Below, piece after piece: positions 29,176-40,700 of a stretch of DNA of 64,000 bases. The stretch's first letter is position 1, and the number at the start of each line of letters is the position of its first letter. The notes below the pieces were generated by a model that did not search any database, was not told the origin of the DNA, and saw only the letters and a program-made list of their open reading frames with translations. The DNA is from Ophiura sarsii (Eukaryota > Echinodermata > Ophiuroidea > Amphilepidida > Ophiuridae): NCBI GenBank assembly GCA_035610835.1, contig CM069458.1, positions 32,947,449 through 33,011,448 on the forward strand, given 5' to 3'. Made by a program: the position numbers and the translations under genes.

Positions 29176-30177
29176 TCTACGTAACGTAGACCTAAAATAT
29201 TACACTGGTGGCAGTTTTTATGGGATTTCAAAATCAATGAAATTTCAAAATATTCAGCTCCTCAATTTGAACAATAAATAATAAATAAAATAATAAAAGA
29301 TTGTGTTAAGTTGCAATTTATAATCAGTGTGATTGAGATATGGGCAAATCTCACTGTGTTCTTTTCCTTACAAAATGAGCCCCAATAAATTCCTCTCTGA
29401 CAAAAAATAGTTGATATGTTTATTTTCAAAACAGATATCAGCAGAGGAAGGGGAAATTGTATGACTTTTCTATTCATAAATTAATAATGCCCACTCTATC
29501 GCTTTACTATTGGTAATCACTCATGCCTTCACTCTACATACTCCAGTGGAAACTGAGCTCCATTGTGTAAAAATTAGTCCCATTGTAGCGTAGATTAGGG
29601 GTAAATGGGTCAACTGATGAACCATGTAATTGTGCATTAGATATGTCAAAGATCAATACAAAGCCAGGGATAATTTGTTAACTTCAGCTATGCTATAGTA
29701 GATTCACAGACTTTGGCCAGTGTACCATTTCAGCATAGGTAATTTATCTTCTAATTAAGGGGAGGGGGGCAGTGATTTGAAAGCTTAATCTGAACATTGA
29801 CACTGCTTTCGTGTCTTGAACCACATCACAGGTATTTCATATCTAAAATAGTAACAATGTTTTCTTCCTGCTGTTGTCCAAATTGATTTATTCATGATTT
29901 AATATAAAAGTTGCCTTGAAGTCATGATTTATTTATACAGTAGAGTAAAACATTGCATTGGTTGGTGGCAGTGGTTGGGTATGTAATATAAAAGTTGCTT
30001 TGAAGTCATAGAGTAAAACATTACATTGGTGGCAGTAGTAGTGGGATATGTAATATAAAAGTTGCATTGAAGTCATGATATAGAGTAAAACATTACATTG
30101 GTGTGGTGGGATATGTAATTATAAAAGTTGCTATGCAGTCATAATTTATACTTCTGTAAATTGTTTGTATATAAGAA

Positions 30178-30905
30178 ATTTCTTCTCTTTAATTTGAGAT
30201 TTTGCACGCTATGAATGGTTGATTATTGAGGATGTTACAATCCCAAATGTAAGGTCAAGTCTGATTTTCATTTTCACATTTTTCTTTTCAACACAGGGAG
30301 AGTATGACAGGTAAAGCATGTGTGTTGTATATTGCCACCATTGATTGAAGTCATGATCAAGAGTTAAACATGTAATATAAAAGTTGCCTCGAAGTCATTA
30401 TATTATGGAGTAAAACATCACATTGGTGGCAGTGGTGGGATATGTTATATAAAAGGTGCTTTGTATAAGAAATTTCTTCTCTTTAATTTGAGATTTTGCA
30501 CGCTAGGAATGGTTGATTATTGAGGATGTTACAATCCCAAATGTAAGGTCAAGTCTGATTTTCATTTTCACATTTTTCTTTTCAACACAGGGAGAGTATG
30601 ACAGGTAAAGCGTGTGTATTGTATATTGCCACCATTGATTGAAGTCATGATCAAGAGTTAAACATGTAATATAAAAGTTGCCTTGAAGTCATGATATTAT
30701 AGAGTAAAACATCACATTGGTGGCAGTGGTGGGATATGTTATATAAAAGTTGCTTTGTATAAGAAATGTCTCCTCTTTAATTTGAGATATTGCACGTTAG
30801 GAATGGTTGATTATTGAGGACGTTACAATCCCAAATGTAAAGTCAAGTCTGATTTTCATTTTCACATTTTTCTTTTCAACACAGGGAGAGTATGACAGGT
30901 ACAGC
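30178..30905. repeat. ~295-bp unit repeated three times with splice-cassette-like core
   Basis: Unit starts at 30178, 30473 and 30768. Each ends CTTTTCAACACAG|GGAGAGTATGACAG|GTAMAG. A partial inverted copy lies at ~31030-31140. Confidence 0.85.
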
Positions 30906-31704
30906 GTGTGTGTGTGTTGTATTGATCAACCGTAGCATGCGGCTGGACAACCCGGGCGGGCATCTACCGGTGAATTAGCACAACCACTACCAAAAATCAA
31001 TAATTTGCCCGTCTGAGTCCGTGTGTAAAAAAGCAAAATGCGAAAATGAAATCGTACTTGACATTACATTTGGGATTGTAACTTCCTCAATAATCAACCA
31101 TTCCTAGCATTCAATATCTCAAATTAAAAAAGAGAAATTTCCCAACAACTTTATAATTTAATATGTGTATGTGTAGGAGTTATACTTTTAGAGTTATCAG
31201 CACATATTACCTGGTTAGTTACTTATTGTGTTGACAGAAGAGTAAAGCATTACATTGGTGGCAGTGGTGGGATGTAATATAAAAGTTGCATTGAAGTCAT
31301 GATTAGTAAAATATTACATTGGTGGCAGTGGTGGGATATATAATATAAAAGTGGCTTTGAAGTCATAATTAGAGTAAAACATTACATTGGTGCCAGTGTG
31401 GTGGGATGTGTAATATAAAAGATGCATTGAAGTCATGATATAGAGTAAAAGATGACATCGGTGTCCTTGGTGGGATATGTAGCATAATATTTGCCTTGAA
31501 GTCATGATATAAGAGTAAAACATTAAATTGGTGGCAGTTGTGGGATTTTCATAAAAGTTGCTTTGAAGTCATAATTAGAGTAAAACATTACATTGGTGGC
31601 AGTGGTGGGATGTAATATAAAAATTGCCTTGAATTCATAATATAGAGTAAAACATTACATTGGTGGCAGTGGTGGGATATGTAATATAAAAGTTGCCTTG
31701 AAGT

Positions 31705-32470
31705 CAGGCTCCGACAAATCGCCTGTCCGATAGCCAGGGGCAGCCATATTTTATGTCAGGCTAGCTGAACCACAGGACATGCTGCCCGATCAGGCAATAA
31801 CAATTCCCACAAGAAATAACAATTCCCACAAGAAAGCATAATATATCCTAAGTTTGTAGTCACCTTCAGTTTTTACCTTTGTATATAATGAAACACTAAG
31901 ATGTACCCATATTCCTTCCTTAATCCCTGTCCGTTATTATTTGATAAATAAAACAATGCCGCTCGTGGCTTTTCATTCATAAAAACAAGAACCTCGCTAT
32001 TAGAGACCGCAATTTCGGCGAGCAAAGGCTTAATGCACATATTTTGAACCGTGCATTTACTGATGAATGATGATTTTGCAAGATCTCTGGAAATCTCGAG
32101 TCAAAACATGTAGTATCGAATAACTAGCATGACGTCATCTTTACGGGCTTCGGGAAAATCGAAACAATCCGGGGAAAAATTATGAATGAAAAGTTGTAAA
32201 TTGACCTTTCCCACGGTCACAGCGCATGTGTAATGATGATTTTGGCCAGCGGCTATTGCATGATGGGAAGGGGGAAAAGGTGACCGCCACGGTTGTATAG
32301 TTTGCTACCGATTGCTGAAATAATGATGGCAAAAAATAGCATAATCGGCAAGAAATCTGACCCATCAGTCACTACCATTTTCTAATTTTAAAATGTTATT
32401 CGGGCATAATTAAAAGTTGACCTAGCCTTGCCCGATCGGGCAACTAAAAAGAAAAATTGATCGGAGCCTG
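31705..32470. mobile_element. hAT-like non-autonomous element with 8-bp TSD
   Basis: TIR CAGGCTCCGA / TCGGAGCCTG. TSD CTTGAAGT at 31697-31704 and 32471-32478, both inside minisatellite sequence. 766 bp, no transposase frame. Confidence 0.9.
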
Positions 32471-32689
32471 CTTGAAGTCATGATATAGAGTAAAACATTA
32501 CATTGGTGGCAGTGGTTGGATTATGCAATATAAAAATTACATTGAAGTCATGATATAGAGTAAAACATTACATTGGTGGCAGTGGTGGGATATGTAATTA
32601 TAAAAGTGGCTTTGAAGTCATAATTAGAGTAAAACATTACATTGGTGCCAGTGGTGGGATATGTTATGTATAAAAATTCCATTGAAATG

Positions 32690-33000
32690 GAATGGGGGCG
32701 ATCCAAAAGAAAGAAGCATGTTTTGTAACCATTTCCTGAAGCATCTGTTGCAAACCAAAATACCAGGGAAATGTATTTTCTATAATTCAAACCAAAAAAC
32801 AAATCAAAACACAGCAGTCTAAAAATAGTACAGGAAACCAATAAAGTAGGTTTGTGTGCATAGAGGGGGAGGGGGGGGGGGGGGGGGGGGGGGGGTACCG
32901 TCTGAAGAACAATCTAGGTATATATGACATTGTACTTGGTCTTAAACGTTGGTCCAGGAATTGCTATACTAATTAAAAATGGCATTCCGCGATCATGGTT
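32690..33000 (+). repeat. Dispersed repeat, copy 1
   Basis: Matches 38880-39180 in opposite orientation (CAGTCTAAAAATAGTACAGG, GAACAATCTAGGTATAT). A poly-G tract of about 28 bases is at 32868-32895. Confidence 0.7.
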
Positions 33001-34186
33001 ATCCATATTGACATTTCACTAAATCAACCCAAGGAATTATTATTATCATAACTCGAAACACAAACATCCACAACTAACCACTTATTAGACAACCCCACAA
33101 CAATTCGGAGATTTCTCCTTAGTCAAACAAGAAAAGCTATTATGTCTCTCTGGGGAGTCTAATAAACATCTCTCTGAATGAATCATCAACCGTCTATGCA
33201 TCAACTAAACAAATATAGCTTTGACTCCATCACAGACTGCAGGACTCTTAAGATAAACTGCATAGGTATGTCATGTAATTTACAAAGACTACAAACATGG
33301 CGGCCCCCACTAATGTCTAGAAAGACCTAAATGTGTAAGTTTTTGCAATCTCATGCTAATAGGGTGGCTTCGCCTCCCCCCTCCCCCCCCCCCCCCCCCC
33401 AAAAAAAAAAGTTGCATTGAAGTCATGATATAGAGTAAAACATTACAATGGTGCCAGTAGTGGGATATGTAATATAAAAGTTACATTGAAGTTGAAGTCA
33501 TGATATAGAGTAAAAGATGACATTGGTGTCAGTGGTGGGATATGTTATATGTAGCATAACATTTGTCTTGAAGTCATGATATAAGAGTAAAACATTAAAT
33601 TAGTCAGTGGCAGCGGGGGGATATGTATATACTAGTCAAAGTTGCCTTGAAGTCATGATCAAGAGTTAAACATTTCATTGGTGTCAGTGGTGGGATATGT
33701 AATATAAAAGTTGCTTTGAAGTCATGATATCTATAGTAAAACATTACATTGGTGGCATTAGTGGATATGTAATTATAAAAGTTGCTCTGAAGTCATAATT
33801 ATATAGAGTAAAACATTGCATTGGTGCCAGTAGTGGACAGGGTTGTAGCTAGACCAGATTGAGTGCCGGACAATTTTACTGACAGCGAACGGAGTAAGTG
33901 TAGCGAACGAAGTGCAGTGGATCATGGAATGGGGTTTAGAGGCCTTCTTAATGTTTTTAAGGGGTTATAAATGCACTTTGAGGGTTCCTGCCACATAAGT
34001 TCTTGTTTTATGAGGCAATTTAATGATTTCTTCCACAAATTGTATAAAAAAAAAATGTGCCTGTATAGTTACTTTTTTGATGACTGTACAAGTACATATG
34101 TTGTTCAGTAGTAAAGCGAAAGTGCTCACACTCCATTTACAACTGGTTGTGTTCAATGTGTTGTATCAATAGTAAGGCAACAGAAA

Positions 34187-34480
34187 AATACACTGTTCTA
34201 CAGGCGAATGAACATCTCTGATAGGGCGGGTCAGTTGAGTGGTTTTTTTGTTTATTTTTCCATTGAACATTTTGGTGAGATTTTAAACTTTTTCAAAAAA
34301 TTACCTAGAACATTTTTCCAAACAACAAATTTGTTTTTATAGGCAATGGACTGTTCTATAGGTGGATGCAATTCTCTGGTAGTGTGTATCGGTCTGGATT
34401 TTTGTGTGTTTATTTTTTCCAGTTGGTATATTTGAAACATTTTCAAAAATAACCTATCACTTTCCAAACAACAAATTTGT
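34187..34480. repeat. ~160-bp tandem duplication
   Basis: Two diverged units, each with CTGTTCTAYAGG near the start and CCAAACAACAAATTTGTT near the end. Confidence 0.7.
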
Positions 34481-34647
34481 TCAACATGTTTATTTTATTA
34501 TTGGCCTAACACACCTTTTCATGCTCCAGTGATTAATTTCATTATGTATTTATATTACATTCAATTCAATTTATTCAGTTGAATACATTACTGTATGTTG
34601 TGCTTTTCGTATCATTTCACAGACTGCAGGGCACTTCCAATGTAACC

Positions 34648-34758
34648 ATGAGCGGGACTGGGAACAACACCAGTCACAAGAGCTGCTGCATACCAAAATG
34701 TCGACTGATGACCCAGACGACGGCTGGAAAACAGAATGACGAAGACGACGAGAACAAA
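34648..34758 (+). CDS. THAP gene exon 1 (start, first zinc ligands)
   Basis: ATG at 34648 opens MSGTGNNTSHKSCCIPKCRL, then an acidic stretch DEDDENK. It is 37 codons in phase 0, donor GTGAGT. It supplies the first two Cys ligands of the THAP finger, while the rest is 11.4 kb away. A pyrimidine-rich tract ending in CACAG at 34621 suggests a 5' UTR intron upstream, so the true first exon is noncoding and lies further left. Confidence 0.85.
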
Positions 34759-37700
34759 GTGAGTGGAAAAAAGGGCTAAGTGAACGTGGTTGAGAACACA
34801 AGTAGAGAACAAATAAAACAAAAAACTGGAAATGTTCATGTGACATTTTCAAATTAATTTCCGCGCTTCGTTACTATGAAAATAAAAATGTTTGAAAATA
34901 TTTCTGTTGCATATCGATGATGTCACCGGCAACGTCACAGCAGCCAAGCAAACAAAAACTTGCCTGTCGATGTGCGCGTGAATTGCCTGCTGGTATGCGC
35001 GCACGTTCGAAGGCGTGTCCATTATAAACAATGTACTAAACCAAACCATCTGTAACAACAGCAGTCAAATAATACAACAGTCAATACATGTTCCCCCATG
35101 CATGGAATGAAACCGGGCACTTAAAGGGGCATTTAGAGATGTGGTGGAGGCAGCGCCCTCAATTACAAAAATGTATGATAAAAACTGGGATTTGTATATT
35201 TTTACAATTGTATTTCATGTTTGAACTTACACCTATAAGGATTAAGAAAAATCGGCTCTTTGTAAATAAAACGTTGATTCAAAAATGCTGGTAGAGCCAC
35301 AATCAGCATTTTACATGGTAAGGGTGGTATTCCAACATATTTAAAACATTGTTTTAATCAAGTTTTGATTGGTAATTTTTATTAGTAGAAACAACAATAA
35401 TGGCAATTTTTTATGTTCATCTTGAATTGACATTGTGTCCCTTTACATTATACTTTGAAGAGCAGAATGTTAAAAAAATCAGCAAAATGTAAAAAATTGA
35501 TTGCATGAAATATCACTTGTTACAGTATTATATTTGTTCATTGATCAAATGTTTGTTTTTTTGTTTGTTTGTTGTTGTTTTTTGGGTTGTTTTTTTGGGG
35601 GGGGGGGGTGTTTGTTTATTTTATTGTTTTTTGTTGTGATAAACTTCATTTCCAATATCATTAATTGTATTAATTTGTAATTGACCCTGGTGGAACTAGC
35701 AACTCTTTTTATCAGCAGTGTGTTGCGATGTGTTTCAGTTATATCCATTATATTAAGCTGGTATACAAAATTTAACTTGTAATTAATTAACAAAACTAGT
35801 GACAGATAGTGGTTGATGACCTCGACTCCCTATGTTGCATTCAATTTTTGCCCATGCATATTAGGCCCAAAAAAAGAAAGAAGTTGACTTGCCCTTTCCA
35901 AATGAATTTCCGGAAATCTAGGGCCGCTATTTTTTTAGTAAAAAAAATAAAAAAATTAAAGAAGCACATAACAATAAAGAAAGATGAAAACGTGTTTTTG
36001 AGTAGCATAAAAACTGTATATAATGCTTGTTTAAATTTTAAAAATTAAAAATTAAAAAAAATCCGACCGTCCGACCCAGACTCTGGCCCTGGAAGGGCAA
36101 GTCAACTTTTTTTTTTGGCCTTAGGGTTCATTTGAAGTTCAGAAACATAGCCCCCCAATATATCAATCTGACATTTATCATGATAGCTAAATTGTCCCAT
36201 CTCAAAGGTCATATTTGTTCATTTAGCACGCATTGTATGACCAGCATTATGTAATTTTATTCATTGTAAAATATACAATTTCTTGGTGCTTCATCATCCA
36301 TGTACATGTAGACATCATACTTTGGGAAACATACGATCCATGAACAAGTCCAGGTTTTTTCATGCTTCATGTACTGTGTAGACCAAGAAATATAATCAGG
36401 TTTGTAATGAAATTAGATAGAATGTTTTGTTGTAAGACCATTGATGCAGTGATGCAGCACATCAAAAAGGGAGACTTTGCAGGTGAAGTCAATTTTGAAG
36501 ACTAGTTTATTATGGGTGCTCTCTCAGAGGCTAGAGCATTCTAAGCTTTAAAATGACACCAAATGTATTCAAATTTATCAAGGCATTCAGATTTTATGAG
36601 TGAAATTGACTCCTATATTCTTATTATTTTCTTAATTTTTTTGTGTCCGTTTTCATCTATATCTTGGAAAACATACATCCGCAAAGTCCCCCCTTTTGAT
36701 GTGATGCATCACATTTGTGTAAAATATTTCATTATCAGTGTTCAGATGATGTTTACATGTAGTTTGAAGAGTAAAGAGTAACAATGAAACGTGCATATTA
36801 TTTGATATTTTATATATTTGATATTTGATATATTTCCAAGAAATATTTGCTTGAAATGTTTAATTAAAAAAATAAAATAACGGGAAATATAAAGGGAGAC
36901 CATAAACAACATGACAAGAAGCACAAGGAGGGAGCTGGAGAACCCGGGGAAATCTGCAGGATTGAGAAACCAAATTCACATTGTAAAGCTATCGAGAATG
37001 AGTGGTTATGAGCCCCGACTGGGAATTGAACCTGGGACTTCATTACGGTGAAAGGCAAGGGAATGTATGCTGTGCCACCTGTTCCCCCTAAAAACGCAGC
37101 AGAGCCAAGGCTCGAACCCCGGACCTTACAGAAACCATTTAGGGAGAGTACTAAGCCACTGTGCTGAGTGAGCACTGAGTCAATTTCACAAATGTTTGTT
37201 TGTTAATACCTCTTGTAATGACCACTGGATGAGCACCCCGGGTAATTTATAGAACTGTTGAATCATTAGTAAGGAAAAGCCTGAATTCAAGAAACCGGAA
37301 AGAGACATCTGAGGTGATTAAAGGGGCATTGAGAGATGTATCGATATACTAAATGAGCAAATAACGTAAAGATAATCATCAGCATAGCCTAAATCCAAAA
37401 TATCCGACATCGCCTTCATGCCAAACTACGCAAATAACGACACTTCCGGGTTGAGATTTGCCGCGAAAGTCTGTGTTTAAAACTTACCATAACTTCCAAA
37501 TTCAGCACCTTAGTTTCGATATGATCATATCGAAACTAAGAAAATCATGAAATTGTATATGATAAACGGCGAATGTTGGTTAACTGTTTCAGATGGTAGT
37601 TAGTATATGCCTATTAGTATAACTTTGATGCAAAAAAACCTGATTTCCAGGATAATTGAGGGCGCACTCCCATACGTATCTCTCAATGCCCCTTTAAGGG

Positions 37701-40700
37701 ATTAAATAAAGCATGCTTCATTAGAATACATTGAAGATTGATGCGATGATTCAACTATTCCGTGGATCGGCTTTAAAATTAGCTGCTTTACTAAATTAGT
37801 GTAGCATGATAACCCAAAGGTCAATTTAAAAAAAAAAAAGTTGAATAAAAGCCAAATTATAGGTCTTTTGGAGAGGCAGTTCGCAAAGCTAGCCGACTCC
37901 TACTTTCATGGGTTTGCCAAAATGATAAAATGATGGTATTTCTAGATATAGATCATGGAGGCAGTCATGTTTATTTGTATCCTCGAAAGGTCATGATGAT
38001 TTGTATACCAACGTGTAAATTGGTTATACCATGCCTAAATCACCAAGATGTTAATTATATGATATAACTCCATACTTGTAGATACAGTAGCTGAGCAGTC
38101 TTTTATGCAATGTGTTGAATTTTCTTTTTGATTACACAAAACAGATCATCACCAGTGGCACCAACCCATTGATCAAAGTATATAGTCACAGAAAGGGTGT
38201 CTTTGGTGTCAAATTTACCAACAAGAACTGTCTTAAAAAGACAACGTGGTTCATATTTGGCAAAATGGAACGGAGTAATTATACGATTTGCACTTTTCTT
38301 TACCTATTTTGTCCCTTCATTTAATTATTTATTTCCCTTTAATATGTTCATGGTCCAACATTTTTAAAGATATATGAAACAAAATACACCAATACATTAA
38401 TGAATAGGTGAATAAATAGCGGGTGAATTTGTGAACATTTGCATACAAATTACGAACGTTATTTAGGATGTGGTGCAAACCCCTAAAATATGAAAGTTTA
38501 TCAAGCGCTGTAACTTTATAACTATGAATGTGATGTATATAAAAGTATACATTTATGGAAAGGAAATGAGTCAGATGGTCCTTTTTGGTAACAAATGTCA
38601 CTAAACATGATGATTTTAAGAATTTTGACGAAAGAAAATAACTTTTCTGGCTCAATTTGTTTTTGGAAAACATAACCAAAAGTTTGGTAAAAATGCCGAA
38701 ATTGCACCAAAATATTTTGTAAGGACAAATTCAATCACATTTTGGTCAAAAATGTAAAAAAAGAAAGAAATGGTTTGTAGAGATGTATGTCCTTGGTTGA
38801 TTTAATGATATTTTGATAATGGAACGATGGCCGTGGAGTGCCGTTTTAAATATTATAGGATTTCCTGGGCCAGCGTTTTTAGACTACATGTAGAACAACA
38901 TGTCATATACCTAGATTGTTCTTTAGTCGGTAAATGTTCTCATAGGTTATATTGACGAACTGCCCCTCCCCCACCACACACACAAATCAATGTATATAAT
39001 AGGGGTTTCCTGTACTATTTTTAGACTGTGGTTTTTTGTTTGCATTATTATGGAAAATACACCATTTCCCTGGTTTTTGATATGATTTAAATTACTTCCC
39101 ATTTCAGAAAATGGTTATTATTACAAAACATATCTCTTTCTCTTAGACTGCCCCCATTCCATTTTAATGGAGCTACCATTGGTTAGGAATATGCATGCCT
39201 AAGTTTGTGCGACACCTTTGTCGCTTGCTAAGGGTGGGGGCTTGCTAAGGGTGGGGGGGGGGGCGGGGGTGTTAATCTGACTCTTGTGTAAGTTTGTGAT
39301 TCATTCCCTGTGTCATTGTCATTTATAATTGCCGTTTTTTAATCTTTTAATTTTTTATATGTTACCCACAGTGCAATATTAGCTATATTTAGGCGTCATA
39401 GCATTTATTTTTTATTCATTACCCACAGTGCAATATTATTAGCTATATTTAGGCGACTTAGCATGTACAACCTTTACTATCTATACGGTGTGCCATATAT
39501 TCGTGCACCCCCCCCCCCCAAAAAAAAAAGTCACATATAATGATTTAAAATTAAAGTTACATTTTTTTCAGAGTATTGGTTTATTCCTTGAGGTCTTTAG
39601 TAGAGTTAGTAGAGTCTTTAACAACCTTATCCTGCTTATTTATTTAAAGTTATTGTCCCCATGGTGCTCGATCACCTCCGACACTCGTTCTGTCCAATTC
39701 TTGTCCACCAATGAAGCAAGAAGATCCTTGTTCTGGTCTAGTTCCTACCAAACACGTTTGACTCTAGCTATCAGCTGGGGTAGTGTAGTGCAGTAGGGTG
39801 TTGCAAAGACTTTCTCTTTCAAAATTGCCCACAATTTCTCCACTGGATCCATGTCTGGAGAGTTACCAGGCCACTGTTCTTTGGTCTTTGTACGCGCCAT
39901 TTTTTTCACTGCCTGAGGTGCATGGTTTTGTGTATAGGTGATATTGCGTATCCCCAGGCTATGCTGGTAGCGGTGACATGATAGCGCCGTCTATTGATTA
40001 TTCCCGTGAAGTAATAGCAATACGCAACAGCCAGGCGGAGTATTCAAGAGATGGCGCTATGCTAGAATTTTTTACAGTCAGATGCGTTCGGCCGAAAGGG
40101 GTGCACGAATATATGGCACACCGTATATGTATTTTTGATATCTTTTAATCTCTTTTATCATTTTTAATTTTCAATTTTGTTGTTATCTTTGTATACATTT
40201 CTATGTGTAATTTGATGTTTTTATACCGTATGTAATAACCATGTAATTCAGCTTTTAGCTGCGATTTGGTGACAATAAACTATACTACTATACTACTTTG
40301 CCAAACAAGTGCCTGTTCTTTCACTCACTCGCCCTGTACGGTCTTTTTCAAAAATCTACAGGGCAGGGCTACATAGTCATATATGATTCACTGAGTTAAT
40401 TTGGTATTTTCTTCTTCATGAAATAACTGATTCAATGATTGAATGTGGTATGTTTTTTTTCTTCAAAAATTGTTGATCCAGAACCACCTTATGATAAAAA
40501 AGAAAAGAAAATGTTCATTCATTTGCACTCTTTTCAGACACCTGTAAAAAAGTTATGACGGTAATATATAATGTCGTCTGGGATTGTTCTTTCATGTTCA
40601 TTCATTTATGACTGAAAATGAAATTAAAATCTGTCTTGAATGCTCGTTTGTCACGCAAAGTGCATAAGCCATGAAAAAACATGTTATGTTATTAATTAGC

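Larger units (their letters stand above)
29890..33840. repeat. ~67-bp minisatellite field, interrupted
   Basis: Units read GTAAAACATTACATTGGTGG, CAGTGGTGGGATATGTAATA, TAAAAGTTG and GAAGTCATGATATAGA. Blocks lie at ~29895-30170, 31215-31700, 32471-32690 and 33405-33840. A 295-bp repeat, a hAT-like element and a dispersed repeat interrupt it. Confidence 0.88.

Noticed and set aside
38112..38324. Frame with acceptor-like ACAAAACAG then IITSGTNPLIKVYSHRKG
   Set aside because: No donor, no partner exon on the plus strand and no family recognised.
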